From positions 1 to 64,000 of the forward strand of contig OMZG01000011.1 of the NCBI GenBank assembly GCA_900315505.1: DNA of 64,000 bases, given 5' to 3'. Made by a program: the position numbers and the translations under genes. Positions 7,477-17,556 of the stretch are shown here, piece by piece. The stretch's first letter is position 1, and each line of letters starts with the position of its first letter. The stretch is from an uncultured Lachnospiraceae bacterium (GTDB lineage Bacteria; Bacillota; Clostridia; Lachnospirales; Lachnospiraceae). The notes beneath the pieces were generated by a model. That model searched no databases and was not told the origin of the DNA. It saw only the letters and a program-made list of their open reading frames with translations.

Positions 7477-8952
7477 TTAACTCACGGTCTTCTGAGAGCA
7501 CTTCTTCTTGAAAAACGCATCTCTCAGTACTGCCGGATGGAACAGTATCAGGAGCGGGAACAGCTCAAGCCTTCCAGCAATCATGTCAAGCGTCAGAACT
7601 ATTTTTGAAAAATATGACAGGCAGTCGTAGTTTGCTGCGGGACCTACCTTTGCAAGACCAGGTCCTATATTATTATACGTCGCAGCGACTGAAGTAAAGC
7701 TGGTCACAAGATCTTTTCCCTCAATCGATACCAGGATCACCGAAATAATGAAAATAGCCATATATGTGATCATATATACATTAACTGAACGTATGACATC
7801 ATGCTCTATGACCTCGCCGTCCATTTTTATCTTCTTGACGCTCTTCGGATGGATGTATGAATTGGCTTCCTTGAGCACCGTCTTTGAAGCAATGATGACT
7901 CTTGATACCTTGAATCCACCACCTGTAGATCCGGCACATGCACCGATGAACATGAGTAGAACGAGTATCGCCTTCGACAGAGTAGGCCATACATTGAAAT
8001 CTACTGTTGAATATCCTGTCGTCGTGATGATACTTCCGACCTGGAAGAATGCAGCCCTGAACGCATCAGCCGCATTGTTGAACATTCCCATGATATTGAA
8101 GAAAATGATCACAACAGAGGCTCCTATGATGCAGAAGTATGCCTTTACCTCTTCCATTTTCATGCTCTTCTTCGGATCTCTCGCCAGGATATAATAATAG
8201 AAGTTGAAATTCACTCCGAACAGTACGCAGAAGATTCCTGTGATCCACTGCTGAAGCGCTGTATAACTGCCACAGCTGTCATTTCTGACCCCGAATCCAC
8301 CAGTACCGGCAGAGCCGAAGGTGATACAGAATGCATCAAATACAGGCATCCTCGCAATGATAAGAAGCACCAGCTGAACAACTGTCATACCGAAGTATAT
8401 CTTATAGAGTATTGCAGCTGAGCTTCTGATCTTCGGTACAAGCTTTCCCACAGATGGTCCCGGGGATTCTGCCCTCATCAGATTGATATTCGAGCCGCCA
8501 GACATCGGAATCACGGCGAGCAGGAACACAAGAACTCCCATTCCGCCGATCCAGTGCGTGAAGCTCCTCCACATCAGGGATGTATGCGACATAGCCTCGA
8601 CATCTGTAAGGATTGATGCACCCGTCGTCGTAAACCCTGACGCTGTCTCAAACCATGCATCCACGAAATTCGGTATTTCACCTGTCAGCATGAACGGAAT
8701 AGCGCCTACGACTGAAATCAGAATCCATGAAAGAGAGGTAACCACGCATCCCTCTTTCAGATAGAACATAGTATTCTTAGGCTTCTTCCTTGTAGAAAAA
8801 TGTCCCAACAGGTAACTGATCGCACCGACAATGATATATGCAAAGACCTCGTCTTCACGGTAGATGATTCCTGTAATGACAGGGATGATCATAAGGATTC
8901 CGATGATGGCTAATACTTTTCCAAGAACGTATTTTATTATCGACTGATTCAC
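7477..8952 (-). CDS. trkH: Potassium uptake protein, TrkH/KtrB family membrane subunit
   Basis: 491 residues with many hydrophobic segments. It shows the repeated selectivity-filter loops typical of the family: 'TTTGAS' after the first pair of helices, 'GTGGFGV', 'TTTGYST' and 'YNNIGPG'. It is the K+-translocating subunit and needs the NAD-binding TrkA protein encoded 10 bases upstream. The order upp-trkA-trkH suggests co-transcription. The C-terminal 'GRLELFPLLILF' block is also a family signature. Confidence 0.93.
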   Translation of the reverse strand: MNQSIIKYVLGKVLAIIGILMIIPVITGIIYREDEVFAYIIVGAISYLLGHFSTRKKPKNTMFYLKEGCVVTSLSWILISVVGAIPFMLTGEIPNFVDAWFETASGFTTTGASILTDVEAMSHTSLMWRSFTHWIGGMGVLVFLLAVIPMSGGSNINLMRAESPGPSVGKLVPKIRSSAAILYKIYFGMTVVQLVLLIIARMPVFDAFCITFGSAGTGGFGVRNDSCGSYTALQQWITGIFCVLFGVNFNFYYYILARDPKKSMKMEEVKAYFCIIGASVVIIFFNIMGMFNNAADAFRAAFFQVGSIITTTGYSTVDFNVWPTLSKAILVLLMFIGACAGSTGGGFKVSRVIIASKTVLKEANSYIHPKSVKKIKMDGEVIEHDVIRSVNVYMITYMAIFIISVILVSIEGKDLVTSFTSVAATYNNIGPGLAKVGPAANYDCLSYFSKIVLTLDMIAGRLELFPLLILFHPAVLRDAFFKKKCSQKTVS

Positions 8953-8962
8953 TTTTATCTCC

Positions 8963-10363
8963 CTATGCCAGAATATCCACTATATCTGAGAAGCCCGTGT
9001 GTGTGGTGACGATCATCACCGTATCGCCGACCTCTATCGTATCATCACCTGTCGGGAAGATGATCTGTCCGTCACGGCTGATAAATGAAACCATCAGATG
9101 ACCACGCAGCTTCAGGTCCTTGAGAGGCGTACCTGTGACAGCTGAAGGCTTTCCGATACGGAATTCAATTGCCTCAACAGTATCATTGTACATATGATAC
9201 AGCGTCTCGATATTCGAATCCATAGAAGCCCTCTTGGCTCTTGCATAGGCAATAATGGCTTCAGAGGTGATGATTCTCGGGTAAACGACACTTCCGAGAT
9301 CGAGCGTATCAATAACATCCTGGAATGCAAAACGATTGATCTTCGTCACTACCTTGGCTTCTGAGACGTGCTTGGCATGAAGGGTCAGAAGAATATTTTC
9401 CTCATCGATCCCCGTCAGCGGGACAAATGCATCAACAGTCTCGATGCCCTCTTCCTTCAGCAGATCGGCATTAGTTCCATCACCTCTGATGATGATGGCA
9501 TTCGGCAGAAGCTCTGAGAGCTGCTCGCATCTCTTCTGATCGCGCTCGATTATTTTTACTGAAATATTTTCTCTGATAAGCTGGCAAGCGAGGTAATATG
9601 CCGCCTTGCCACCGCCAATTATCATGCAGTCACGCACATTGGCAGTAGGCACACCGAGAGCCTTCAGAGCATTTTTCCCATTATGACGTGAGGTAACGAA
9701 GGTTACCATATCTCCCGGCGAAAAGACATAATTACCATTCGGGATTATGACCTGTCCATCATGAAAAGCCGTCGTGAACAGGACATTCCTTGTCTCCTTC
9801 GCTACGTTGTACACGGCTTTGCCGACCAGCCTCGAATCTTCCTTCACCTTGAACTTTATCATCTGCGCCTCGCCATGTGCAAAGCTGTTGACCTCAAGAG
9901 CTGATGGCAGATAGAGGATACGGGCCACCTCCATTGCTGCTTCCATCTCAGGATTGATGATCATTGCAAGCCCAAGCCTGTCACGCAGATAATTGATCTC
10001 GGTGCTGTACTCAGGATTCCTGACTCTTGCGATTGCAGAGCAACGGCCTATTCGTGTGGCAATCGTACAGCACAGCAGATTCAGCTCATCTGAATCTGTG
10101 ACTGCGACAAGAAGATCCGTATCGTCAATTCCGGCTTCCTTCTGCACGCTATAGCTGGCGCCGTTCCCGACGATTCCCATGACATCATACTGATTCGTGA
10201 TATCGCTGATCTTCTGCTCATCCTCATCTATGATCGTGATATCATTGCCCTCCTTCGTCAGCTGAGCGATCAGAGTATGTCCGACCTTGCCGCAGCCGAC
10301 GATGATTATATGAAGTGGCTTTATGTCATTTGAAGAAGAATTATCTTTTGAAAAAAGTCCCAT
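8963..10363 (-). CDS. trkA: Trk potassium system NAD-binding regulatory subunit
   Basis: 466 residues with the duplicated layout of TrkA: RCK_N/RCK_C twice. The first Rossmann fold carries 'VGCGKVGHTL' (about residue 20). The second begins near residue 240 with 'IIGGGKAAYYL', where the third glycine of the usual GxGxxG is replaced, so the second nucleotide site may be altered. It gates the TrkH channel in response to nucleotide binding. It lies between upp (9-base gap) and trkH (10-base gap). Confidence 0.95.
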   Translation of the reverse strand: MGLFSKDNSSSNDIKPLHIIIVGCGKVGHTLIAQLTKEGNDITIIDEDEQKISDITNQYDVMGIVGNGASYSVQKEAGIDDTDLLVAVTDSDELNLLCCTIATRIGRCSAIARVRNPEYSTEINYLRDRLGLAMIINPEMEAAMEVARILYLPSALEVNSFAHGEAQMIKFKVKEDSRLVGKAVYNVAKETRNVLFTTAFHDGQVIIPNGNYVFSPGDMVTFVTSRHNGKNALKALGVPTANVRDCMIIGGGKAAYYLACQLIRENISVKIIERDQKRCEQLSELLPNAIIIRGDGTNADLLKEEGIETVDAFVPLTGIDEENILLTLHAKHVSEAKVVTKINRFAFQDVIDTLDLGSVVYPRIITSEAIIAYARAKRASMDSNIETLYHMYNDTVEAIEFRIGKPSAVTGTPLKDLKLRGHLMVSFISRDGQIIFPTGDDTIEVGDTVMIVTTHTGFSDIVDILA

Positions 10364-10372
10364 ATCCCGTCC

Positions 10373-11020
10373 TTACAGTGTACCGAAAATTCTGTCTCCG
10401 GCATCGCCGAGTCCCGGACAGATGTATGCATCCTTGTTGAGCTCACGGTCCACATGTCCGATGTAGATCTGCACATCAGGATGATCATGATGAAGCTTCT
10501 CTACACCCTCTGGTGCAGCAATGATGCACATGAACTTGATCTTCCTGCCGCCGTGCTGCTTGATGAAGTCGATGGCTGCCGAACCTGAACCGCCTGTTGC
10601 AAGCATAGGATCTACTACTACGATAGTACGCTCTTCGATAGGGCTAGGCAGCTTGCAGTAATACTCGTGTGGCTCATGTGTCTCAGGATCTCTGTACAGT
10701 CCGATATGTCCGACCTTGGCTGTCGGCACCAGAGAAAGTACCCCGTCTACCATTCCAAGGCCTGCACGGAGGATTGGCACAATGGCAAGCTTCTTGCCTG
10801 CAATGACAGGTGTCTTGCACTTCTCGATCGGAGTCTCTACCTCTATCTCCTCAAGCGGCAGATCCGAAAGTGCCTCAAAGCCTTCAAGCATTGCTATCTC
10901 ACCTACCAGCTGTCTGAACTCATTGGTTCCGGTATGCTTGTCGCGAAGCCTTGAAATCTTGTGCTGGATCAGCGGGTGATCGAACACCATTACATTTTCG
11001 AGGTCCTTATAAGTTTCCAT
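10373..11020 (-). CDS. upp: Uracil phosphoribosyltransferase
   Basis: 215 residues. It makes UMP from uracil and PRPP, the salvage partner of the divergent uracil permease. The PRPP-binding loop '[16 protein letters not shown]' and the C-terminal uracil-binding '[12 protein letters not shown]' are intact. The start at 11020 has AAAGGAG upstream; the longer in-frame start at 11047 is not supported. A good promoter lies at 11063-11090. No PyrR-type attenuator was recognised. Confidence 0.97.
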   Translation of the reverse strand: METYKDLENVMVFDHPLIQHKISRLRDKHTGTNEFRQLVGEIAMLEGFEALSDLPLEEIEVETPIEKCKTPVIAGKKLAIVPILRAGLGMVDGVLSLVPTAKVGHIGLYRDPETHEPHEYYCKLPSPIEERTIVVVDPMLATGGSGSAAIDFIKQHGGRKIKFMCIIAAPEGVEKLHHDHPDVQIYIGHVDRELNKDAYICPGLGDAGDRIFGTL

Positions 11021-11062
11021 CTTTTGTCTCCTTTGCAAATTTTCCATAAAAAATCATTATAC

Positions 11063-11090
11063 ATTATAGTCCAAACTTTATTTAAGTCAA
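11063..11090 (-). promoter_or_regulatory. Promoter of upp-trkA-trkH
   Basis: On the minus strand: TTGACT (11085-11090), 16-base spacer, TATAAT (11063-11068), about 43 bases before the upp start codon. Confidence 0.75.
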
Positions 11091-11169
11091 GGCGAAAAAA
11101 TGCTTGTAAATGGGGCCAAAATAATATAGAATCTCATAGGAAAATTTTATATCTTTTTAAGGAGGCAGA

Positions 11170-12540
11170 ATGGATACAAGACAGCCAGCTATCAAAGATG
11201 CACGGACACTAGGTGTCCCGAAGATGCTGCTATTAGGACTGCAGCACATGTTTGCAATGTTCGGAGCGACGATTCTCGTCCCGATCCTCGTAAACGATTA
11301 TTTCAAAGGAGAAGGGCTTTCAATTCAGGTCACGCTCTTCGCCGCAGGAGTCGGAACTCTTCTGTTCCATGTAATCACCAAAATGAAGGTTCCCGCATTC
11401 CTGGGTTCGTCCTTCGCGTTCCTCGGCGGATTCGCGACAGTCGCTAATCTGCACACAGGCATTTACAAAGACATGACAATGGGCGAAAAGCTCCCATATG
11501 CCTGTGGTGGTATCGTTGTAGCAGGTCTATTGTATCTGGTGCTTGCTCTGATCATCAGGATCGTTGGTGTGAACCGCGTAATGCGTTTCCTGCCTCCTGT
11601 AGTCACCGGACCTATCATCATCTGTATCGGTCTGTCACTTGCCCCGTCAGCAGTTACCAATGCTTCACAGAACTGGATTCTTGCACTGATCGCATTTGCA
11701 GTGATCGTGATCTTCAATATCTGGGGTAAAGGAATGTTCAAGATCATCCCTATCCTGATGGGTGTCGTGATCTCATATGTCGCTGCCCTCATCTTCAATG
11801 CATGCGGCATGACAAATGCTGATGGTTCAGCTATCCTTCAGTTCGGTGAGATTGCCAAAGCAAAGCTCATACAGCTGCAGCCGTTCCAGCTCTGCAAATT
11901 CGATCTGACTGCAATCCTCGTAATGGCTCCTATCGCCATCGCTACTATGATGGAGCATATCGGTGATATCTCAGCTATTTCCGCTACTGTCGGTGAGAAC
12001 TTCATCGAAGACCCGGGTCTTCACAGAACCCTGATCGGTGATGGTCTCGCAACTGCATTCGCCGGTCTCATCGGTGGTCCTGCAAATACCACATATGGTG
12101 AGAATACCGGTGTTCTCGAACTCTCAAGAGTTCATGATCCTCGTGTCATCAGACTTGCTGCCATCTACGCAGTGATCCTGTCATTCTCCCCGAAGTTTGC
12201 CGAGATCATCGGTACTCTTCCGACTGCCATCATAGGTGGTGTCAGCTTCATGCTCTATGGTATGATCTCTGCTATCGGTGTCAGAAATGTCGTTGAGAAC
12301 CACGTTGATTTCACGAAGTCGAGAAACCTGATCATCGCAGCCGTAATCCTCGTAACAGGCCTTGGCTTCAGTGACGGTCTCACATTCACTATCGGAAAGA
12401 CTCACATCACCCTTACAGCTCTTGCACTCGCAGCAATCTTCGGCATCCTCCTGAATGCCATCCTGCCAGGCAACGACTATGTATTCAACAAGAAGAGTGA
12501 TGATAAGGATGATTCAGAACTGTCATCAATAAGAATGTAA
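11170..12540 (+). CDS. uraA: Uracil permease (NCS2 nucleobase:cation symporter)
   Basis: 456 residues, about 12-14 hydrophobic segments. It opens with 'LGLQHMFAMFGATILVP', the NCS2 signature helix, and has 'GSSFAFLGGF' and 'PANTTYGENTGVL', the conserved substrate-site loop. It imports uracil by ion symport. Divergence from upp across a 149-base shared region supports uracil rather than xanthine as substrate. AAGGAGG precedes the ATG. Subtype naming (pyrP/uraA) rests on context. Confidence 0.93.
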   Translation: MDTRQPAIKDARTLGVPKMLLLGLQHMFAMFGATILVPILVNDYFKGEGLSIQVTLFAAGVGTLLFHVITKMKVPAFLGSSFAFLGGFATVANLHTGIYKDMTMGEKLPYACGGIVVAGLLYLVLALIIRIVGVNRVMRFLPPVVTGPIIICIGLSLAPSAVTNASQNWILALIAFAVIVIFNIWGKGMFKIIPILMGVVISYVAALIFNACGMTNADGSAILQFGEIAKAKLIQLQPFQLCKFDLTAILVMAPIAIATMMEHIGDISAISATVGENFIEDPGLHRTLIGDGLATAFAGLIGGPANTTYGENTGVLELSRVHDPRVIRLAAIYAVILSFSPKFAEIIGTLPTAIIGGVSFMLYGMISAIGVRNVVENHVDFTKSRNLIIAAVILVTGLGFSDGLTFTIGKTHITLTALALAAIFGILLNAILPGNDYVFNKKSDDKDDSELSSIRM

Positions 12541-12555
12541 AATACAGATACTTAA

Positions 12556-12659
12556 AAATGCAGTCAGCATATTATGACAGTCCTCGTCGCCGCAACATCG
12601 TGCTCATTCACGACGTTCGCTGCGCTATGGTTGTCCTGCCATAAATGCTGCCTGCATTT
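12556..12659. repeat. 104-bp imperfect palindrome between uraA and dapB
   Basis: Outer arms AAATGCAG-x-CAGCAT (12556-12570) and its complement ending at 12659 extend inward through TTATG and CAG. Near the centre TCGTG-CTCATT-CACGA forms the tip. The whole gap between two convergent genes can therefore fold as one long interrupted hairpin. Size and symmetry resemble a small non-autonomous palindromic element (REP/MITE-like). It may also terminate transcription from both sides. Confidence 0.6.
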
Positions 12660-12687
12660 CTTACTCTGTAGCAATTATTTACTATTT

Positions 12688-13449
12688 TTATTTCGCTGCT
12701 ATAACCTGCCTCATGTCATACATTCCTGCCGGTTTGCCTGCAAGGAACTTGGCTGCTTCTACTGCACCCTTGGCGAAGACACTCTTGGATGTTGCCTGGT
12801 GCTTGAAGGTGATGACTTCATCTTCGCCGGCGAAAATCACTTCATGTTCGCCTACGATATTTCCTCCACGGATTGATGAGATTCCGATTTCCTTTGGATC
12901 GCGCTTCTGACGTCTGTCGTGACGATCGTAGGTATAAGTATATTTTCCATCTGCTGCTTCATTTACTGCATCTGCAAGTGCAATTGCTGTACCACTTGGT
13001 GCATCGAGCTTCTGATTATGATGAGCTTCTACTATCTCCACATCAAATCCCGCATCTGCAAACACCTTCGTTGCTTTTCCCAGAAGTTCAAATAGTGTAT
13101 TAATTCCTAGTGACATATTTGCTGAACGAAGGATTGCTACCTTCTTTGATCTCTCATTTACCTCTGCTATCTGATCATCTGAAAGGCCAGTAGTACAGAG
13201 AACAACAGGAAGATTCTTTTCCACTGCATAATCCAGTAATCCATCGATTGCCTTTGGATTAGAAAAGTCAATGATCACGTCCGCATCTACATTGCACTCG
13301 GCAGGTGATGCAAATACCGGGTAATCGTTTTTCTTTTCAGTGTATGGATCAATCCCGGCTACTATTTCGCAGTCAGCATCATTAGCCACAATCTGTGTGA
13401 TCACCTGTCCCATATGACCATTTGCACCATTCATAATAATTCTTGTCAT
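12688..13449 (-). CDS. dapB: 4-hydroxy-tetrahydrodipicolinate reductase
   Basis: 253 residues. It catalyses the NAD(P)H step after DapA in lysine and meso-diaminopimelate synthesis. It shows the N-terminal nucleotide loop 'NGANGHMGQVI', 'LCTTGLS' and the catalytic 'EAHHNQKLDAPSGTA' with the conserved His and Lys. It is downstream of dapA on the same strand, with a terminator-like hairpin in the 65-base gap. AAAGGAG precedes the ATG. Confidence 0.97.
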   Translation of the reverse strand: MTRIIMNGANGHMGQVITQIVANDADCEIVAGIDPYTEKKNDYPVFASPAECNVDADVIIDFSNPKAIDGLLDYAVEKNLPVVLCTTGLSDDQIAEVNERSKKVAILRSANMSLGINTLFELLGKATKVFADAGFDVEIVEAHHNQKLDAPSGTAIALADAVNEAADGKYTYTYDRHDRRQKRDPKEIGISSIRGGNIVGEHEVIFAGEDEVITFKHQATSKSVFAKGAVEAAKFLAGKPAGMYDMRQVIAAK

Positions 13450-13463
13450 CTTTATCTCCTTTA

Positions 13464-13496
13464 CAAAAAAATGGCAGGGGACTTTTCCCCCGCCAT
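13464..13496 (-). terminator. Intrinsic terminator or attenuator between dapA and dapB
   Basis: On the minus strand, ATGGCGGGGGA-AAAG-TCCCCTGCCAT (13471-13496; one wobble) is followed by seven T. It sits after dapA and only about 20 bases before the dapB start, so it should lower dapB expression relative to dapA unless antitermination occurs. Confidence 0.75.
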
Positions 13497-13514
13497 CAAA
13501 ATCATACTAAATAA

Positions 13515-14399
13515 TTACAGCAGCCCGTAATCCTTCATTGCTCCCTTGAGCTTCTCGAGGTTAGCCGGCTCCATGTCGCACAGAGGCAGACGAAGAGGTC
13601 CCACGTTCTTGCCCATGAGATTCATGGCAACCTTTACAGGGATAGGGTTGACCTCGCAGAACAGAGCATCCACAAGAGGAAGCTCACGAAACTGCATCTT
13701 TCTTGCCTTCTCGATATCTCCATTGAGGAAGCTCATGACCATATCATGTACATCGCGAGGAGCGATATTTGACACAACAGAGATGACACCGATTCCGCCA
13801 AGTGAAAGGATAGGAACCACAAGTCCATCCTCACCAGAGTAGAGCTCCAGATCACCGTCACACAGACGCATCATCTCAGAGGTCTGCGCGAGATTGGCGG
13901 TAGCGTCCTTGACACCAACGATATTCTTCTTCGTCTTCCTGAGAGTCGCAACAGTCTGCGGCTGGATATTCGTACCGGTCCTGCCCGGTACATTGTACAG
14001 GATCAGAGGAAGCTTCGTGGAATCAGCGATAGCGCTGTAGTGAGCGATAAGGCCCTTCTGAGTAGCCTTGTTGTAATAAGGCGTCACTACAAGAGCAGCG
14101 TCAGCGCCATGCTCTTCAGCCTCCTGAGTCAGCTGGATAGCAGTCTCAGTACAGTTGCTGCCTGTACCTGCGATGACCGGAATCCTGTGCTTCGTGAACT
14201 CCACAGCCTTCTTAATGCACTCGCTGTGCTCCTCCATCGAGAGCGTAGAACCCTCGCCCGTGGTACCAACGATGACTATCGCATCCGTACCACCATCTAT
14301 CTGCTCATTGATGATCTCCTCGAGCTTGTCATAATTAACAGTCTGGTCTTCATTCATCGGTGTAACGATAGCTACACCAGCGCCCTTGAATATCGGCAT
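13515..14399 (-). CDS. dapA: 4-hydroxy-tetrahydrodipicolinate synthase
   Basis: 294 residues, the normal length. It condenses pyruvate with aspartate semialdehyde. It shows 'GTTGEGSTL', the tyrosine in 'LILYNVPGRTG', and the Schiff-base lysine in 'VGVKDATANL'. It is followed by dapB. The CobO-like gene ends 12 bases upstream of its start on the same strand, so these may be co-transcribed. Confidence 0.97.
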   Translation of the reverse strand: MPIFKGAGVAIVTPMNEDQTVNYDKLEEIINEQIDGGTDAIVIVGTTGEGSTLSMEEHSECIKKAVEFTKHRIPVIAGTGSNCTETAIQLTQEAEEHGADAALVVTPYYNKATQKGLIAHYSAIADSTKLPLILYNVPGRTGTNIQPQTVATLRKTKKNIVGVKDATANLAQTSEMMRLCDGDLELYSGEDGLVVPILSLGGIGVISVVSNIAPRDVHDMVMSFLNGDIEKARKMQFRELPLVDALFCEVNPIPVKVAMNLMGKNVGPLRLPLCDMEPANLEKLKGAMKDYGLL

Positions 14400-14411
14400 A
14401 ATGTCCTCCTT

Positions 14412-14897
14412 TTATCTCGCACTACTGCTTTCATCCACTATTTTAAAAATCTGGTCGCTTACATTTCTTACTGCAAGCGGCAGATACATACCTGTGAGGA
14501 TCACTCTCATTGATGGGGAGCCTGTATTCAGGACATCAACCATCTGCTGCTCCGTGACAATTCCCTCATCTGAAAGACCGAGGAACTCGTCAAGAACAAG
14601 TATATCACATTCACCGGTGGTCAGAACCTTCTTGGCGAAGCCGAGACCATTGATGATATTTTCCTTTTCTTCTCTCTTAGCCTCTTCATCGAGCTCGCGG
14701 AAGCTGTGCGAACTCCGCTCGAAACTGAATTCCTTGATCTCCGGCTCAAGTCTCTTCAGGTAGTCACCCTCCAGCTGTCCCTTCAGGAACTGGATGATAT
14801 AGACGCTCTGACCACAAGCAGCGGCCCTTATAGCATTTCCCAGCGCGGCAGAGGTCTTGCCCATGCCGGGACCATAGTAAACCTGTATTTTCGCCAT
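14412..14897 (-). CDS. CobO/BtuR-like P-loop ATPase (putative corrinoid adenosyltransferase)
   Basis: 161 residues. The N-terminal P-loop is 'YGPGMGKTSAALG', slightly different from the usual GxGKGKT of CobO. 'VYIIQFLKG', 'DILVLDEFLGL' (Walker B) and 'VILTGMYLP' match the fold of cob(I)yrinic acid a,c-diamide adenosyltransferases. No other cobalamin gene is nearby. The neighbour is dapA, so the biochemical role is less certain than the fold. AGAGG lies before the ATG. Confidence 0.7.
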   Translation of the reverse strand: MAKIQVYYGPGMGKTSAALGNAIRAAACGQSVYIIQFLKGQLEGDYLKRLEPEIKEFSFERSSHSFRELDEEAKREEKENIINGLGFAKKVLTTGECDILVLDEFLGLSDEGIVTEQQMVDVLNTGSPSMRVILTGMYLPLAVRNVSDQIFKIVDESSSAR

Positions 14898-14970
14898 AGA
14901 TACCTCTCATCCTGTCAAAATAAATTTTAACTATGATACTATATCACAAACATAGCGTTTATGCAAAGTT

Positions 14971-15771
14971 TTAAAAAAGTATGTGAAGCACTATTACTGC
15001 TGCAAGGAAGGCAAATATAAACAGGTAGGCAAGCACATCCCGCTTCAGATAATGCAGAGGCTTCATGCTCGTCCTGCCCTCACCGCCATGATAGCATCTT
15101 GCCTCCATCGCAAGTGCGAGGTCATTTGCCCTGCGGAATGCAGATACGAAAAGAGGAACGAGAAGCGGAACCATAGCCTTCGCCTTTTTCACTATACCCT
15201 TGCCATCGAACTCTGCGCCTCTCGCCATCTGAGCCTTCATTATCTTGTCGGTCTCGTCACTCAGGATCGGTATGAATCGGAGTGCTATGGACATCATCAT
15301 AGCTATCTCATGCACCGGAACATGGATGTAATTCAGCCATCTGAGCCCGGTCTCAAGCCCGTCCGTGAGCTGGTTCGGAGTCGTCGTAAGAGTCATGATC
15401 GAGGTACCGATGATGAGATATATCATTCGCACCAGCATCAGCACAGCCGCTCTCACGCCCTGCATAGTAATCTGGACCCTGCCCCATTTCACGATAGGGT
15501 CTCCCGGTGTCAGGAAAATATTGAACAGGCCGCAGATCAGAAGCAGTATGATGATCGATCTGAGGCCTCTCACCATATAGGAAACAGGTACCTTACTCAT
15601 GATGATGACCGCAGCCAGACATACTGTGATGAAGGCGAAGCCTATCGGGTCATTTGCGACAAATATTGCTATTATGAAAAAAAGTGTCGCAACCAGCTTG
15701 ACTCGCGGGTCAAGCCTGTGGATGGCCGAATCAGCCGTATAATATTGTCCGAGTGTTATGTCCTTGAGCAT
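14971..15771 (-). CDS. ecfT: ECF transporter transmembrane component EcfT
   Basis: 266 residues with four to six hydrophobic segments. It has the two Ala-Arg coupling motifs of EcfT in cytoplasmic helices: 'MARGAEFDG' and 'MEARCYHGG'. It joins the ATPases to interchangeable substrate-binding S components for vitamin or metal uptake. It overlaps the fused ATPase gene by 16 bases and follows it, as in other Firmicutes. No S component is in the window, so this is probably the shared group II module. Confidence 0.93.
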   Translation of the reverse strand: MLKDITLGQYYTADSAIHRLDPRVKLVATLFFIIAIFVANDPIGFAFITVCLAAVIIMSKVPVSYMVRGLRSIIILLLICGLFNIFLTPGDPIVKWGRVQITMQGVRAAVLMLVRMIYLIIGTSIMTLTTTPNQLTDGLETGLRWLNYIHVPVHEIAMMMSIALRFIPILSDETDKIMKAQMARGAEFDGKGIVKKAKAMVPLLVPLFVSAFRRANDLALAMEARCYHGGEGRTSMKPLHYLKRDVLAYLFIFAFLAAVIVLHILF

Positions 15772-17522
15772 CTGAGTATCTCTTTCTCTGCTTCTTCTAC
15801 TGTGGTTGCATGATCATCAACAGGATAACCTGCATTATGGAGATCATGAAGCAGATAGGTGACTGACGGAACTGCCAGTCCCATAGCCTCCAGCTCCTTC
15901 ACATGGGTAAATACCTCACGCGGGGTATCATCATAGGCTATCGTGCCCTTATCTACAACCACTATGCGGTCTACATATTCTGCGACATCCTCCATGCTGT
16001 GCGACACGAGAATGACTGTCTCACCTGAATGATCATGCATCTCTTTTATCAGACCCAGGATCTCATCACGTCCGGCCGGGTCAAGTCCTGCTGTAGGCTC
16101 ATCAAGTATGATGACCCGAGGCCTCATTGCGATAACGCCTGCTATGGCAGCCCGCCTCTTCTGACCCCCCGACAGCTCGAATGGAGAAGCCTCGTAAGCA
16201 TCGTCAGGAAAATGGACCCTTTTCAGTGCCTCAAAGGCTCTCAGCTCACATTCCTTATCATCAAGGCCCTCATTCCTCGGTCCGAACTTCACATCCTCTA
16301 CGACTGTCGTCTCGAAGAGCTGGTGCTCAGGATACTGGAACACCATTCCGACCTGAGTCCTCAGATGCTTCTTATCGAAGTCATCGTCTCCGATATCTTT
16401 TCCTTCGAAATATATATGACCCTCAGTCGGCTGTATCAGACCGTTTAAGGTCTGTATCATCGTGGACTTCCCGGAGCCCGTATGCCCGATGATCCCGATG
16501 AAATCGCCTTTATAGATCTGAAGTGACACATCCTTCAGAGCCGGTGTCTCAGTGCCGCCATCCTTATATGTGACTGCCACATGGTCAAGGATAAGGACTG
16601 CATCATCGACCGACCTTTGCGGCTTCTCCTTAAGTCTGACGCTGACAGCCAAAGCATCCTTCGACATGATATCATTCGCAGTCAGAATATCGAAAAGCTC
16701 GTCTCTTGTGAGCACTCCCTCTGGTATTGGAAGTCCGGCTTTCTTAAGCTCATGGGCAAGCTCAGTCACCTGCGGTACAGTCAGATGATATGAGTGCAGA
16801 GTATCTACCTGGGAAAAGATTTCCCGCGGAGTCCCGTTCATGACTATTTTTCCATGATCCATCACGAAGACCCTGTCAGAGAAAACGACCTCCTCCATAT
16901 AATGGGTGATAAGAATTATGGTCACGCCCTTTTTCTTATTAAGTTCTCTCGCAGTTGCAATGACCTCAGCGCGGCCATCAGGATCAAGCATGGCAGTAGG
17001 CTCGTCAAGCACTATGCACTTTGGCTCCATTGCCATGACACCTGCTATGGCCACCCTCTGCTTCTGTCCGCCAGAGAGTCTGTTCGGGGAATTCTTTCTG
17101 TACTCCCACATGCCAACACCCTTCAGTGCTCTCTCTACACGTGCCCAGATTTCATCTGTAGGAACTCCGATATTCTCAGGGCCGAAGCCAACGTCCTCCT
17201 CTACTACAGAAGCTATGATCTGGTTGTCGGGATTCTGGAATACCATCCCGGCCTCCTCACGTACAGGCAGCTCATTTTCAGGCAGGGATGTATCCTTTCC
17301 GTCCACAAAAACAGTCCCTTCTGTTGGTACCAGAAGGGCGTTGATATGCTTTGCGAGCGTCGATTTGCCACTGCCATTGTGACCAAGAATGGAGATGAAC
17401 TGCCCCGGTTCGACATCGAGATTTACATTGTCTACCGCGGTGTCGATCGAGGTGACATTTCCATCCTCATCACGTCTGTAATATTCATAAACCAGATCTC
17501 TGGTCTTAATAATTGATTCCAA
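15756..17522 (-). CDS. Fused ECF transporter ATPase, EcfA1-EcfA2 in one chain
   Basis: 588 residues with two complete ABC ATPase domains. The N-terminal half has Walker A 'GHNGSGKST', Q-loop '[11 protein letters not shown]', signature 'LSGGQKQR' and '[10 protein letters not shown]', matching EcfA1. The C-terminal half has 'GHTGSGKST', '[11 protein letters not shown]', 'LSGGQKRR' and '[10 protein letters not shown]', matching EcfA2. In most Firmicutes these are two genes of about 280 residues. A linker of about 40 residues joins them near residue 290. I prefer the TTG at 17522 with GAGGAAGG upstream; an in-frame TTG at 17537 adds five residues. Both sites look active. Confidence 0.92.
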   Translation of the reverse strand: MESIIKTRDLVYEYYRRDEDGNVTSIDTAVDNVNLDVEPGQFISILGHNGSGKSTLAKHINALLVPTEGTVFVDGKDTSLPENELPVREEAGMVFQNPDNQIIASVVEEDVGFGPENIGVPTDEIWARVERALKGVGMWEYRKNSPNRLSGGQKQRVAIAGVMAMEPKCIVLDEPTAMLDPDGRAEVIATARELNKKKGVTIILITHYMEEVVFSDRVFVMDHGKIVMNGTPREIFSQVDTLHSYHLTVPQVTELAHELKKAGLPIPEGVLTRDELFDILTANDIMSKDALAVSVRLKEKPQRSVDDAVLILDHVAVTYKDGGTETPALKDVSLQIYKGDFIGIIGHTGSGKSTMIQTLNGLIQPTEGHIYFEGKDIGDDDFDKKHLRTQVGMVFQYPEHQLFETTVVEDVKFGPRNEGLDDKECELRAFEALKRVHFPDDAYEASPFELSGGQKRRAAIAGVIAMRPRVIILDEPTAGLDPAGRDEILGLIKEMHDHSGETVILVSHSMEDVAEYVDRIVVVDKGTIAYDDTPREVFTHVKELEAMGLAVPSVTYLLHDLHNAGYPVDDHATTVEEAEKEILRCSRT

Positions 17523-17556
17523 AACAGCCTTCCTCAAACTCTGATCACAACCGGCT

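Noticed and set aside
17523-17537. TTG at 17537 as the fused EcfA start
   Set aside because: The TTG at 17522 has GAGGAAGG before it; the upstream one has only a weak site. The difference is five residues, so it is kept as an alternative.
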